Source of the DNA: Mailhella sp.
Lineage (GTDB): Bacteria > Desulfobacterota > Desulfovibrionia > Desulfovibrionales > Desulfovibrionaceae
DNA: 28,975 nt
Direction: 5' to 3'
Assembly (NCBI GenBank): GCA_020024815.1
Contig: JAHHTE010000008.1
Location: 1 to 28,975, forward strand
Numbering within the stretch: the stretch's first letter is position 1; each line of letters opens with the position of its first letter. Of the stretch, positions 17,183 to 25,164 are shown one piece after another. A model generated the notes under the pieces. It was not told where the DNA came from and searched no databases. It worked only from the letters and a program-made list of their open reading frames with translations. Made by a program: the position numbers and the translations under genes.

Positions 17183-18138
17183 AAAAAATTTTTTATGTAT
17201 GTTGTTTTATAAGTATAGTACTTAGTGGGTGTGCTGGAGGGTCTTCTACTGTAAGTACAGATGCAAAATTAGAACCTATTGATATTAGCGAAGCTGTTGA
17301 GGCTTATACAAAACAGGATTGCTCTAAAAGTATCCAATTATTTTTGCAAGCTAGTAGTAGACAAAAAAATCCTATTTTATTAAATGGCTTAGGAATGAGT
17401 TATTTACAATGTGGACAAATTGAATTTGCAGAACTTACATTAAAAGAAGCTGTTTCCCTTTCTCCAAACTCTGCTGCATTGCAAACTAATTTAGGTATGG
17501 CATATTTTAAAGCAAATAAAATCATGGAAGCAAAATCAGCTTTTAAACAAGCTTTATCACTTGACCCTTTTTTAGTTGAAGCTGTTGTTGGTATGGCAAA
17601 TGTATATATAGCAGAAGGTAAGCCAGAACAAGCATTAAAGGCTTTGTTTGAATATAATAAAAAATTTCCAGATGAACCTGTTGTTCAATATAATCAAGCA
17701 TTAGCAATGTATGAAATGGGAATGTATACAGATTCAATTAAGATACTTGAAAATTTTGTTTCTCAGCATAGTGAAGATGCTGAAGCATATAATGCCCTAG
17801 CTGTTGTTTATCAAAAAAATGGACAATTAGAAAAAGCAAAAGAAATTATTGATAAGGCAATTTCTCTTTATCCTGTTGAAGGTGTATATTATTATAATAA
17901 AGGTAATATATTACGTGCATTAAATAAATTTAATGATGCAGAAAGAGAATATAGCAGGGCTATAAGTTTTATGCCAACTATGCCAGAACTTTATATTAAT
18001 AGAGGTGATATTCGATTTTTACTTAGAAATACGGAAGAAGCATGTGCAGATTTAAAAAAAGCTTGTGATTTAGGGTCTTGTACTCGATTAGAAATTTATC
18101 AAAATGCTGGTAGATGTTTAGGCTCTATATGGAAATAA
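17179..18138 (+). CDS. TPR-repeat lipoprotein, T2SS-associated
   Basis: This 319-residue lipoprotein has signal peptide MKKIFYVCCFISIVLSGC with lipobox LSGC. Cys18 would be lipidated, and Ala at +2 predicts outer-membrane retention. The mature protein is almost entirely tetratricopeptide repeats, about seven (roughly 75-300), with classic patterns such as AALQTNLGMAYFKANKIMEAKSAF broken over residues near 96-120. It overlaps gspH by 4 bases (ATGA) and the protease gene downstream by 10, so it belongs to the same translation unit. TPR lipoproteins of the PilF/PilW type act as secretin pilotins in type IV pili. With no gspS here, a pilotin-like role for GspD is a fair inference but unproven. 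Confidence 0.85.
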   Translation: MKKIFYVCCFISIVLSGCAGGSSTVSTDAKLEPIDISEAVEAYTKQDCSKSIQLFLQASSRQKNPILLNGLGMSYLQCGQIEFAELTLKEAVSLSPNSAALQTNLGMAYFKANKIMEAKSAFKQALSLDPFLVEAVVGMANVYIAEGKPEQALKALFEYNKKFPDEPVVQYNQALAMYEMGMYTDSIKILENFVSQHSEDAEAYNALAVVYQKNGQLEKAKEIIDKAISLYPVEGVYYYNKGNILRALNKFNDAEREYSRAISFMPTMPELYINRGDIRFLLRNTEEACADLKKACDLGSCTRLEIYQNAGRCLGSIWK

Positions 18139-18608
18139 AATTTTTTTCGTTATTGAGAATTTTTTTTGAAACATTAAAAAATATATTTTTTGAAAGTATA
18201 CCATATTTAAATCCAAGTAAAAATTTTCCTAAAAAAAATTATTCTGTTTTTTTTATTGCTTTTTTACTTGGATTTATTGGTATTTTTTTTGAGCCTCTTT
18301 ATAAAGAACAATGGATAAGGCTTGTTTGGGTGGCGTTTATTGAAGAATATATTTTTCGTGTATTATTACAAGAAAATTTAGCACAATTAATTGAAAAAAA
18401 AGAATTTTTATATATTTCAAAAGCTAATAGTATTACATCAATCATTTTTGCATTATCTCATCTTTTTACACATAATTTTTTGATGGGAATATTAACATTT
18501 TTTCCTTCCATTATATTGGGTGTAGTATGGGATAAATACAAAAATTTTTATTTATGTGTTATTTTACATTTTTGGTATAATGCTTGCTTTTTTTATTTGT
18601 CATATTGA
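18129..18608 (+). CDS. CPBP-family glutamic intramembrane protease, MrtJ-like
   Basis: This small polytopic protein has all three CPBP/Abi hallmark motifs. Numbered from the upstream in-frame ATG at 18114 they are E77-E78-x3-R82 (EEYIFR), F112-x3-H116 (FALSH) and H152-x3-N156 (HFWYN). The internal ATG at 18129 (159 residues) is the likelier start, with a short 10-base overlap with the TPR gene; the start at 18114 would give 164. Hydrophobic helices lie at about 43-60, 67-86, 106-117, 122-138 and 145-163. CPBP proteins with these residues include Rce1-type proteases and the Mrt sorting proteases (MrtC, MrtJ and relatives) that process Cys-containing C-terminal tags. As the last gene of the T2SS block, in the locus of a protein with such a tag, it is best read as the tag's protease. 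The specific MrtJ label is an inference. Confidence 0.8.
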   Translation: MEIKFFSLLRIFFETLKNIFFESIPYLNPSKNFPKKNYSVFFIAFLLGFIGIFFEPLYKEQWIRLVWVAFIEEYIFRVLLQENLAQLIEKKEFLYISKANSITSIIFALSHLFTHNFLMGILTFFPSIILGVVWDKYKNFYLCVILHFWYNACFFYLSY

Positions 18609-18729
18609 ATAGGGTATGTTTTTAAAATAATAAGTATTTTTTGAGAGTTACACTGTTTTTATCTGTAATTTTCTTTGTTGTAATGGTTAAAACTCTATAA
18701 TTTTTCTTAAGTTTCCTCAATTAAGCAAG

Positions 18730-18770
18730 TTTATTGAAACAAACTTCAATAAAGTTGTCTATCTTAGACA
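18730..18770 (+). other. Two small tandem hairpins after the T2SS block
   Basis: TTTATTGAA (18730-18738) pairs with TTCAATAAA (18745-18753) across a 6-base loop, and TGTCTA-TCT-TAGACA (18756-18770) follows directly. They lie about 120 bases after the last gene of the secretion block and are followed by A- and T-rich DNA. They could be a weak 3' end structure or a protein-binding palindrome. The rest of the 18609-18977 gap holds repeat copy B and the uvrB promoter; I see no gene in it. Confidence 0.3.
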
Positions 18771-18800
18771 TTAATAAAAAAATTTTTCTTATAAAAATAA

Positions 18801-18892
18801 AAAAGCTCTTTTGTATGTAACAGAGCTTTTAAATTAAAAAGTTTTGAGGGGAGAGTTTGAGAGGGGAACTTTTTCAAAAGTTCTTCTCTCAA
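18801..18892 (+). repeat. Composite two-hairpin repeat, copy B
   Basis: The first hairpin is AAAAGCTCT (18801-18809) with AGAGCTTTT (18822-18830). The second has arms 18857-18873 and 18876-18892 with a 2-base TC loop: 17 pairs, two of them G-U in the plus-strand RNA. The 59 bases at 18834-18892 match copy C at 57 positions. It lies 190 bases after the CPBP gene and may end transcription of the secretion operon before uvrB. Confidence 0.8.
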
Positions 18893-18931
18893 TAATATTA
18901 ACATATCTTAAATAAATTTAAAAAGAAATTC

Positions 18932-18960
18932 TTGCCATGTGATTAAGAATAGGTGATAAT
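18932..18960 (+). promoter_or_regulatory. Probable sigma-70 promoter of uvrB
   Basis: TTGCCA (18932-18937), a 17-base spacer and GATAAT (18955-18960) each differ from consensus by one base. Transcription would start about 10 bases before the uvrB ATG, giving a very short leader that just contains the GGAG ribosome site (18968-18971). I see no recognisable SOS box. Confidence 0.5.
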
Positions 18961-18977
18961 TTAAAACGGAGAATATT

Positions 18978-21005
18978 ATGGAACAAAGACCTTTTAAATT
19001 AGTTACAAAATATAGTCCTAAAGGGGATCAGCCAACAGCTATTGATGAGATAGTAGCTAATATAGAAGCAGGCGTGCAAGATCAGGTTTTGCTAGGGGTA
19101 ACAGGTTCTGGAAAAACATTTACTATGGCAAATGTAATAGCAAGAACCAATAGACCAGCCTTAATTTTAGCTCATAATAAAACATTGGCAGCACAACTTT
19201 ATGGAGAGTTTCGGGAATTTTTTCCAGAAAATGCTGTGGAATATTTTGTAAGTTATTATGATTATTATCAACCAGAAGCGTATGTTCCTTCTTCTGATAC
19301 ATATATAGAAAAAGATAGCTCTATCAATGATAATATTGATAAATTACGGCACGCAGCAACACACGCACTTTTAACCCGTCGAGATGTTATTATTATTGCG
19401 TCAGTTTCTTGTATTTATGGTTTGGGTTCACCAGAATTTTATGCAAAGCTTATTATCCCCATAGAAGAAGGGCAAAGAATAAGCATGGACGATATAATAA
19501 AACGTCTTGTTGAAGTACAATATACAAGAAATGATTATGATTTTCACCGTGGGACATTTAGAGTTCGTGGTGATGTTTTGGAAATTATTCCAGCGTATGA
19601 GCATGAGAGAGCTTTACATCTTGAGTTTTTTGGTGATGAATTAGAGCGTATTTTGGAAATTGACCCCTTAACAGGTAATACACTTGGGCAAATTTCCAAA
19701 ACTGTTATTTATCCAGCAAGTCACTATGTATCAGATCAAGATAACTTAGTGCGAGCAATGGACGATATACGCACAGAATTAATGCATAGATTAATTGAAT
19801 TAAAAGAAGCAAATAAATTAGTTGAGGCTCAAAGATTAGAACAACGTACCCAATTAGATTTGGAAATGATGCAAGAGCTTGGCTATTGTAATGGTATTGA
19901 AAACTATTCACGCCATTTAGATAATCGTCAATGTGGTGAAGCACCTGCAACACTTTTAGATTATTTTCCTAAAGATTTTCTTTTGTTTGTTGATGAATCG
20001 CATATTAGTATTCCACAAGTGGGAGCAATGTATAAAGGAGATAGATCTCGAAAAACTACACTTGTAGATTTTGGTTTTCGTTTGCCTTCTGCTTTGGATA
20101 ATAGACCCCTTATGTTTGAGGAATTTTTAAAGCGTATACATCAAAGTATTTTTGTATCAGCAACACCAGCAAAATGGGAATTAGATAGAAGTCAAGGACT
20201 TGTCATTGAGCAAATTATTCGTCCAACAGGACTTGTGGATCCTCCTATTGAAATTAGACCAACAAAAGGACAAATGGACGATTTAGTTGGTGAATGTAAA
20301 GCACGAATTGAAAAAGGTGAGCGTGTTTTAATTACAACACTTACTAAACGTATGGCAGAAGATTTAACAGAATATCTTGCAAATATGGGTGTTGCAACAA
20401 GATATTTACATTCTGATATTGATACATTGGAGCGTATAGCAATTATTAAAGCCTTACGAGCTGGAGAATTTGATGTTCTTGTAGGGATAAATCTTTTGCG
20501 TGAAGGTCTTGATATTCCAGAAGTTTCTCTTGTTGCTATTTTGGACGCAGACAAGGAAGGTTTTTTGCGTTCCACTGGAGCATTAATCCAAACTTTTGGA
20601 CGTGCTGCAAGAAATAGTAATGGTCGTGTTCTTTTATATGCTGATAGTATAACAGGTTCTATGCAAGCAGCCATTGATGAAACCATGAGACGGCGTGCTA
20701 AGCAAATGGCATTTAATGAAGAACATGGCATTACTCCGCAAACTGTTATTAAATCAATGCAAAGTCCTCTTGATAATCTTTATCGTCCTGAAGATAAAAA
20801 AGGTAAGAAAGGCAAAAAGGTTAAAGATGAACAACAAGAAATACCAAAAGAACCTAAAGAAATTGCAAAACTTATTACAGAACTTGAAAAAGAAATGCGA
20901 AGTGCTGCTAAGGAATTAGAATTTGAAAAAGCAGCTCAAATCCGTGATAGAATAAGAGCATTACGCGATTATTTAGTTGTTAGTGGTACAAACGAAGATA
21001 TATAA
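18978..21005 (+). CDS. uvrB: Excinuclease ABC subunit B
   Basis: This 675-residue UvrB is the DNA helicase-like damage-verification subunit of nucleotide excision repair. Visible features are the Walker A motif GVTGSGKT (40-47), the YYDYYQPEAY beta-hairpin region that inserts into DNA (about 92-115), the DESH motif of the helicase core, and FGRAARN of helicase motif VI. A C-terminal UVR domain (about 630-668, MRSAAKELEFEKAAQIRDRIR) binds UvrC. Between the core and the UVR domain lies a Lys-rich linker. GGAG precedes the ATG. It is followed after 58 bases by ligA, the ligase that could seal repair patches, and both are probably on one transcript. Confidence 0.98.
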   Translation: MEQRPFKLVTKYSPKGDQPTAIDEIVANIEAGVQDQVLLGVTGSGKTFTMANVIARTNRPALILAHNKTLAAQLYGEFREFFPENAVEYFVSYYDYYQPEAYVPSSDTYIEKDSSINDNIDKLRHAATHALLTRRDVIIIASVSCIYGLGSPEFYAKLIIPIEEGQRISMDDIIKRLVEVQYTRNDYDFHRGTFRVRGDVLEIIPAYEHERALHLEFFGDELERILEIDPLTGNTLGQISKTVIYPASHYVSDQDNLVRAMDDIRTELMHRLIELKEANKLVEAQRLEQRTQLDLEMMQELGYCNGIENYSRHLDNRQCGEAPATLLDYFPKDFLLFVDESHISIPQVGAMYKGDRSRKTTLVDFGFRLPSALDNRPLMFEEFLKRIHQSIFVSATPAKWELDRSQGLVIEQIIRPTGLVDPPIEIRPTKGQMDDLVGECKARIEKGERVLITTLTKRMAEDLTEYLANMGVATRYLHSDIDTLERIAIIKALRAGEFDVLVGINLLREGLDIPEVSLVAILDADKEGFLRSTGALIQTFGRAARNSNGRVLLYADSITGSMQAAIDETMRRRAKQMAFNEEHGITPQTVIKSMQSPLDNLYRPEDKKGKKGKKVKDEQQEIPKEPKEIAKLITELEKEMRSAAKELEFEKAAQIRDRIRALRDYLVVSGTNEDI

Positions 21006-21063
21006 TAATGTTATTAAAAATATTCTATAACATATTTGAAAGATAATAAAAGAAGATAAAATT

Positions 21064-23169
21064 ATGGCAGAGCAATTTTCTTTCTTTGAAACTAAAGAAC
21101 CAAAAAAAACACAAAAAGAAATAGATATTGAACGATTAACTTTTTTAAAAAAAGAGTTAAAACGACATAATAAATTATATCATACTCTTGATAATCCAGA
21201 AATAAGTGACCAAGAATATGATGTTCTTTTCAAGGAGTTAGTAGCTCTTGAAAATCAATATCCAGAACTTATTACAAAAGATAGTCCTACCCAAAAAATT
21301 GGTGGAGAAGTGCTTTCTTTTCTTGCAACGCAAAAACATAGATTACGTATGTATGGGCTTGATAATGTTTTTTCTTTAGAAGAATATGAGGCATTTTTAC
21401 AAAAAGGGAAAAATTATTTTATTAAAGAAAATCCCTATAAAGAACTTTCTACTATAACCCTTGATACATGGTGGGCAGACCCTAAACTTGATGGTTTAGC
21501 AGCAGAAATTATTTATGAAAATGGTGAGCTTGTTATGGCATTAACTCGTGGTGATGGCGAAGAAGGAGAAGTAATTACTTCTGCAGTTCGTACTATTCGC
21601 AATGTACCACAACACTTAGGGGAAAATTTACCTTTCACACGTCTTGAAGTGCGTGGTGAAGTTTTAATGCTTAAAAAAGATTTTGAAAAATTAAATGAAA
21701 AACAAAAAAAATTAAATCAAAAAACGTTTGCAAATCCACGAAATGCAGCAGCAGGTTCGCTCCGTCAACTTGATACAAGAATTACAGCAGAACGAAAATT
21801 GATTTTTTTAGCCTATGGAGTGGGACAAGTCATAATTCCACAAGCAGAAGATGAAATAGGGCTTAGTCTTTGGAAAACACAAGAAGCATTAATGCAAGGA
21901 CTTAGTAAACTTGGTTTCGCTATTTCTAAAGAAAGTGAATTATGTAAAAATTCGCAACAAGCATTAAATTTTTGTGAGAAAATGGAAACAATACGCGATA
22001 CATTACCCTATGAACTTGATGGCGTTGTGTATAAAGTTAATAATAGATTGGTACAGCAAGTGCTTGCTTTTACAGCACGTTCTCCTCGTTTTGCCATTGC
22101 ATGGAAATTTTCTTCTCGAAAAGCTGAAACAATATTAAAAGCAATTACCATTCAAGTAGGAAGAACAGGAGTATTAACCCCAGTAGCAGAGCTTGAGCCT
22201 GTTTCCATTGGGGGGGTAATGGTAAGCCGAGCAACATTACACAATGAAGAAGAATTAAAAGCCCTTGATGTACGCGTTGGCGATACAGTTCTTGTACAAA
22301 GAGCAGGTGATGTTATTCCTGATATTTTATCTGTAAATTTAGAAAAAAGACCAGATAATTCCGTTCCTTATGAATTTCCAACTTTTTGTCCTGTATGTCA
22401 AAGCAAAGCTGTAAAACTAAAAGATGAGGCAGCATGGCGTTGTGTAAATATTGATTGTCCAGCACAAAAATTGCAAGGTATTATTCATTTTGTTTCCAAA
22501 GCAGGGCTTGATATTATTGGAGTTGGAGAAAAATGGGTAGAAAAACTTGTAGAAATTGGCAGAGTAAAAAATATTGCAGATTTATTTACTGTTACCGTCA
22601 AGGAATTATTAGTGTTTGAAGGTATGGGAGAAGTTTCTGCTAATAAATTTGTTGATAGTTTAAATGAAGCAAAACATACAGCAACACTCAATCGCTTTAT
22701 TTCTGCTCTTGGGATACGCTTAGTAGGAGAACAAACAGCTAAGACACTCGCACAAGCTTTTGAAAATATAGATGATTTAGCAAATGCAAGTGTAGATAAA
22801 CTCATAACCCTACAAGATATAGGCCCAGAAGTAGCAAGTTCTATTAAAAATTATTTTTTATCTTCTGAGAGGCAAGAAGTTATAACACGTTTAAAGGAAT
22901 ATGGATTAAATCCACAACGTCAAGAAGTTGTAGCTCAAAAAGAAACAGCTTTAACAGGGAAAACAATTCTTTTTACAGGAACATTAAGCAAACCTCGTCA
23001 AGAATTTGAAAAACAAGCAGAAGAAGCAGGAGCAAAGCTTTTAAGTGCTGTATCAAAAAATCTTAATTATTTAGTTGTTGGTGAAAAAGCAGGAAGCAAA
23101 CTAGAAAAAGCTCAAAAATTAGGAGTTCAAACTCTTACCGAACAAGAATTTTTAGATTTATTGAAGTGA
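21064..23169 (+). CDS. ligA: NAD-dependent DNA ligase
   Basis: This 701-residue LigA joins nicks in replication and repair using NAD. Domains in order: Ia (NAD binding, about 20-90), the adenylation domain with the nucleophile Lys141 in the PKLDG motif, an OB fold, a Cys4 zinc finger (CPVC followed by C..DC around 443-466), helix-hairpin-helix repeats (about 470-605) and a C-terminal BRCT domain (about 622-701). The first 18 residues (to KKTQKE) are a short extra N-terminal tail before the usual start region. Length is typical. It is downstream of uvrB in the same orientation. The 320-base gap after it holds only repeat copy C. Confidence 0.97.
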   Translation: MAEQFSFFETKEPKKTQKEIDIERLTFLKKELKRHNKLYHTLDNPEISDQEYDVLFKELVALENQYPELITKDSPTQKIGGEVLSFLATQKHRLRMYGLDNVFSLEEYEAFLQKGKNYFIKENPYKELSTITLDTWWADPKLDGLAAEIIYENGELVMALTRGDGEEGEVITSAVRTIRNVPQHLGENLPFTRLEVRGEVLMLKKDFEKLNEKQKKLNQKTFANPRNAAAGSLRQLDTRITAERKLIFLAYGVGQVIIPQAEDEIGLSLWKTQEALMQGLSKLGFAISKESELCKNSQQALNFCEKMETIRDTLPYELDGVVYKVNNRLVQQVLAFTARSPRFAIAWKFSSRKAETILKAITIQVGRTGVLTPVAELEPVSIGGVMVSRATLHNEEELKALDVRVGDTVLVQRAGDVIPDILSVNLEKRPDNSVPYEFPTFCPVCQSKAVKLKDEAAWRCVNIDCPAQKLQGIIHFVSKAGLDIIGVGEKWVEKLVEIGRVKNIADLFTVTVKELLVFEGMGEVSANKFVDSLNEAKHTATLNRFISALGIRLVGEQTAKTLAQAFENIDDLANASVDKLITLQDIGPEVASSIKNYFLSSERQEVITRLKEYGLNPQRQEVVAQKETALTGKTILFTGTLSKPRQEFEKQAEEAGAKLLSAVSKNLNYLVVGEKAGSKLEKAQKLGVQTLTEQEFLDLLK

Positions 23170-23367
23170 TTTTGTTTTGGGTCTAGATTATCATTTTTTT
23201 TGGGCATTAGTAAAAGTCTTTCCTCTCAAAAAAATAAAAATGTTATTTTTTTATATTGATTGTATATAGTTTTAAATATTACTGCATTATAAGTATCTTA
23301 TTTATATTATTGATGAATAAGATTTTATAATTATACATAATTTAGAAAATATATTTTAAAGCAAAAA

Positions 23368-23460
23368 AACAGTTTTTTTGTACGTAAAAGAGCTGTTGGG
23401 TTAAAAAGTTTTGAGAGGAGAGTTTGAGAGGGGAACTTTTTCAAAAGTTCCTCTCTCAAA
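23368..23460 (+). repeat. Composite two-hairpin repeat, copy C
   Basis: The first hairpin pairs 23368-23376 with 23389-23397. Compared with copy B it has a compensatory change (A-T to C-G at 23370/23395) and two G-U wobbles. The second has arms 23423-23440 and 23443-23460 around a TC loop: 18 pairs including one G-U. It lies about 200 bases after ligA and 31 bases from the 3' end of the convergent glycosyltransferase gene, where it could end transcription. The remaining DNA from 23170 to 23367 is plain AT-rich sequence with no gene that I can see. Confidence 0.8.
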
Positions 23461-23490
23461 TAATAAAATCAATTTAGAAAAATATAATAA

Positions 23491-25053
23491 TTAAAAACAA
23501 ATATCAAATAATTCTTGTAATCTATGGATATAACGGTGTTTTTGATAAATAAGTTCTTGCATGGTATTTTTTAGTTCTTGTTTTTCATTTGTATGGACAA
23601 GAAAATATTCAACAATTGAAGCACATTGTTGAGGACAAGAAATCGTATATTGTGTTGTTAAATCTTGGGGAAAAATTTCCATGCCATTGCTTGGAGTTGA
23701 AAGTAAAAAACCTTGATGTTTCCAAACATCAAAATGTCTTTGGCTAAGGTTATGGGGCATAAGAAGGCTTGTTAAATTAATTGTAAAAGCTGCATTTTTA
23801 TAATAACTAGGTAAGCTTGTAAAATAATTTACAGGTTCATAACGTTTGGGTTTAGTTGTTAAAATATCGTCCCAAGCATTATCGCCCATAATTTCAAGAA
23901 AAGGGTGCAGGCTTTCAAGCCAAAGTTTTCGTAAATATAGATCTGCTTTTATGGTTGCATAGCCTATTGTTCTGTTTATTTTTGATAACCATAGGTTTTC
24001 ATTTGAAAAATATCTTTTATAAATAGTATGAAAATTAGGTAATTCATTACTTTCAAAAAGATTTTTTTTTATCTCTCTATATAAATTTTGTTCTGTTTGT
24101 CTATCAATATTGCAAGCACTATAATATGCTTGTTGATTTTTAAAGGCTGAATTTCCTACAAAAAATAAAGGTAGTTGTGGAATATCAAAATATTTAGTTG
24201 GAATATCATGGCTTGCTAAAGGAAGGGGATAGACATTTTTAGCTCCTTCTTTCTTTAGTTCTTCTGCAAAAGAAAAATCTGTTAAAAAGATAGGGCAGTT
24301 TTTCCACCAATCTTGATTTATATTTGATAAAATATTCCATGGGTTATCGACAAACCATAGAGCAAGAGGGATAGATTTTTTTTGTAAATATTCGTAAATA
24401 AGACCATTAATATCTAAATTTTGTGCATTGATTGAAAGAAAAAAACATGGATTTAATGTATCAATAAGAGGAATAATTTCCTTTATTGTTTGGTTATTTA
24501 ATGAAATTGCTTCATAATTAAGTTGATTAAGAGCAAAGGAAATTTCTTTATGCAAAAGATCTTGTTCTGAACCTGAAAGAAGAATAGTTTTTGTTTTAGT
24601 AAATGGTAGTGTTTTGCAATTATATTGCAAAAAAATGTGTATAAGAATAGATCGCCAAAAGTTAGGGAATAATTGTAAATTTTGTTTATAAATGATAAAA
24701 TCTGTTTTTGTAAAACAATGTGGAGTTTGTATAAAATCTAATAAATTTTCTTTTGAAAGTTTTATAAAATTTTGAGGTAGTTCAAAAGAAATTTGTTCTG
24801 AAAAATTTTCATATTCAAGATAATAAATTTTTTTTGCAGAATGTGTGAGATTTTTTAAATCATTAAGATTAGCTCCAAGACCAAGAAAACAAATATTTTC
24901 TTTTTGAGGAAGAATAGTTTCTTGTGTTGTAGAATAAAATTGGTTGAAATTGGAAAAATTTACTAAAGAAAAAGCATAGTTACCTTGTAAAAGAGTTTTT
25001 TTTCTCTGTAATTCATCAAAAATGGAAAGGCTTTTAGGTGATGTCATAGGCAT
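23491..25053 (-). CDS. CgeB-like glycosyltransferase family protein
   Basis: This 520-residue protein appears soluble, with no signal peptide or membrane helix. The middle (about 205-285) has the DUF3880/CgeB pattern, with LALWFVDNPWNIL at 230-242 and CPIFLTDFSFAEELKKEGA after it. The C-terminal part has the glycosyltransferase-like segment YYKNAAFTINLTSLLMPH followed by LSQRHFDVWKHQGFLLSTPS. The N-terminal 150 residues hold an LGLGANL turn, perhaps a nucleotide-binding fold. In known families such proteins are glycosyltransferases with unknown acceptors, often in polysaccharide or flagellin modification. It is the only minus-strand gene after cbiB and has no glycan partners nearby. The start is uncertain: ATG at 25053 or 25047, neither with a clear ribosome site. 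Confidence 0.75.
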   Translation of the reverse strand: MPMTSPKSLSIFDELQRKKTLLQGNYAFSLVNFSNFNQFYSTTQETILPQKENICFLGLGANLNDLKNLTHSAKKIYYLEYENFSEQISFELPQNFIKLSKENLLDFIQTPHCFTKTDFIIYKQNLQLFPNFWRSILIHIFLQYNCKTLPFTKTKTILLSGSEQDLLHKEISFALNQLNYEAISLNNQTIKEIIPLIDTLNPCFFLSINAQNLDINGLIYEYLQKKSIPLALWFVDNPWNILSNINQDWWKNCPIFLTDFSFAEELKKEGAKNVYPLPLASHDIPTKYFDIPQLPLFFVGNSAFKNQQAYYSACNIDRQTEQNLYREIKKNLFESNELPNFHTIYKRYFSNENLWLSKINRTIGYATIKADLYLRKLWLESLHPFLEIMGDNAWDDILTTKPKRYEPVNYFTSLPSYYKNAAFTINLTSLLMPHNLSQRHFDVWKHQGFLLSTPSNGMEIFPQDLTTQYTISCPQQCASIVEYFLVHTNEKQELKNTMQELIYQKHRYIHRLQELFDICF

Positions 25054-25079
25054 TATTTTTTTATTGCATAATTAATTTC

Positions 25080-25108
25080 TTGGCTTACTATAAAAAATAC
25101 GTTATAAA
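25080..25108 (+). promoter_or_regulatory. Probable promoter of rlmE-yebC
   Basis: TTGGCT (25080-25085), a 17-base spacer and TATAAA (25103-25108) lie about 57 bases before the rlmE start, in the short gap between the divergent glycosyltransferase gene and rlmE. Boxes differ from consensus by two and one bases. Confidence 0.45.
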
Positions 25109-25164
25109 TATAAGTTCAGAAGAAATTATACTCCTAACTATGTGTTTAGTAAAGAGTGAAGAAT

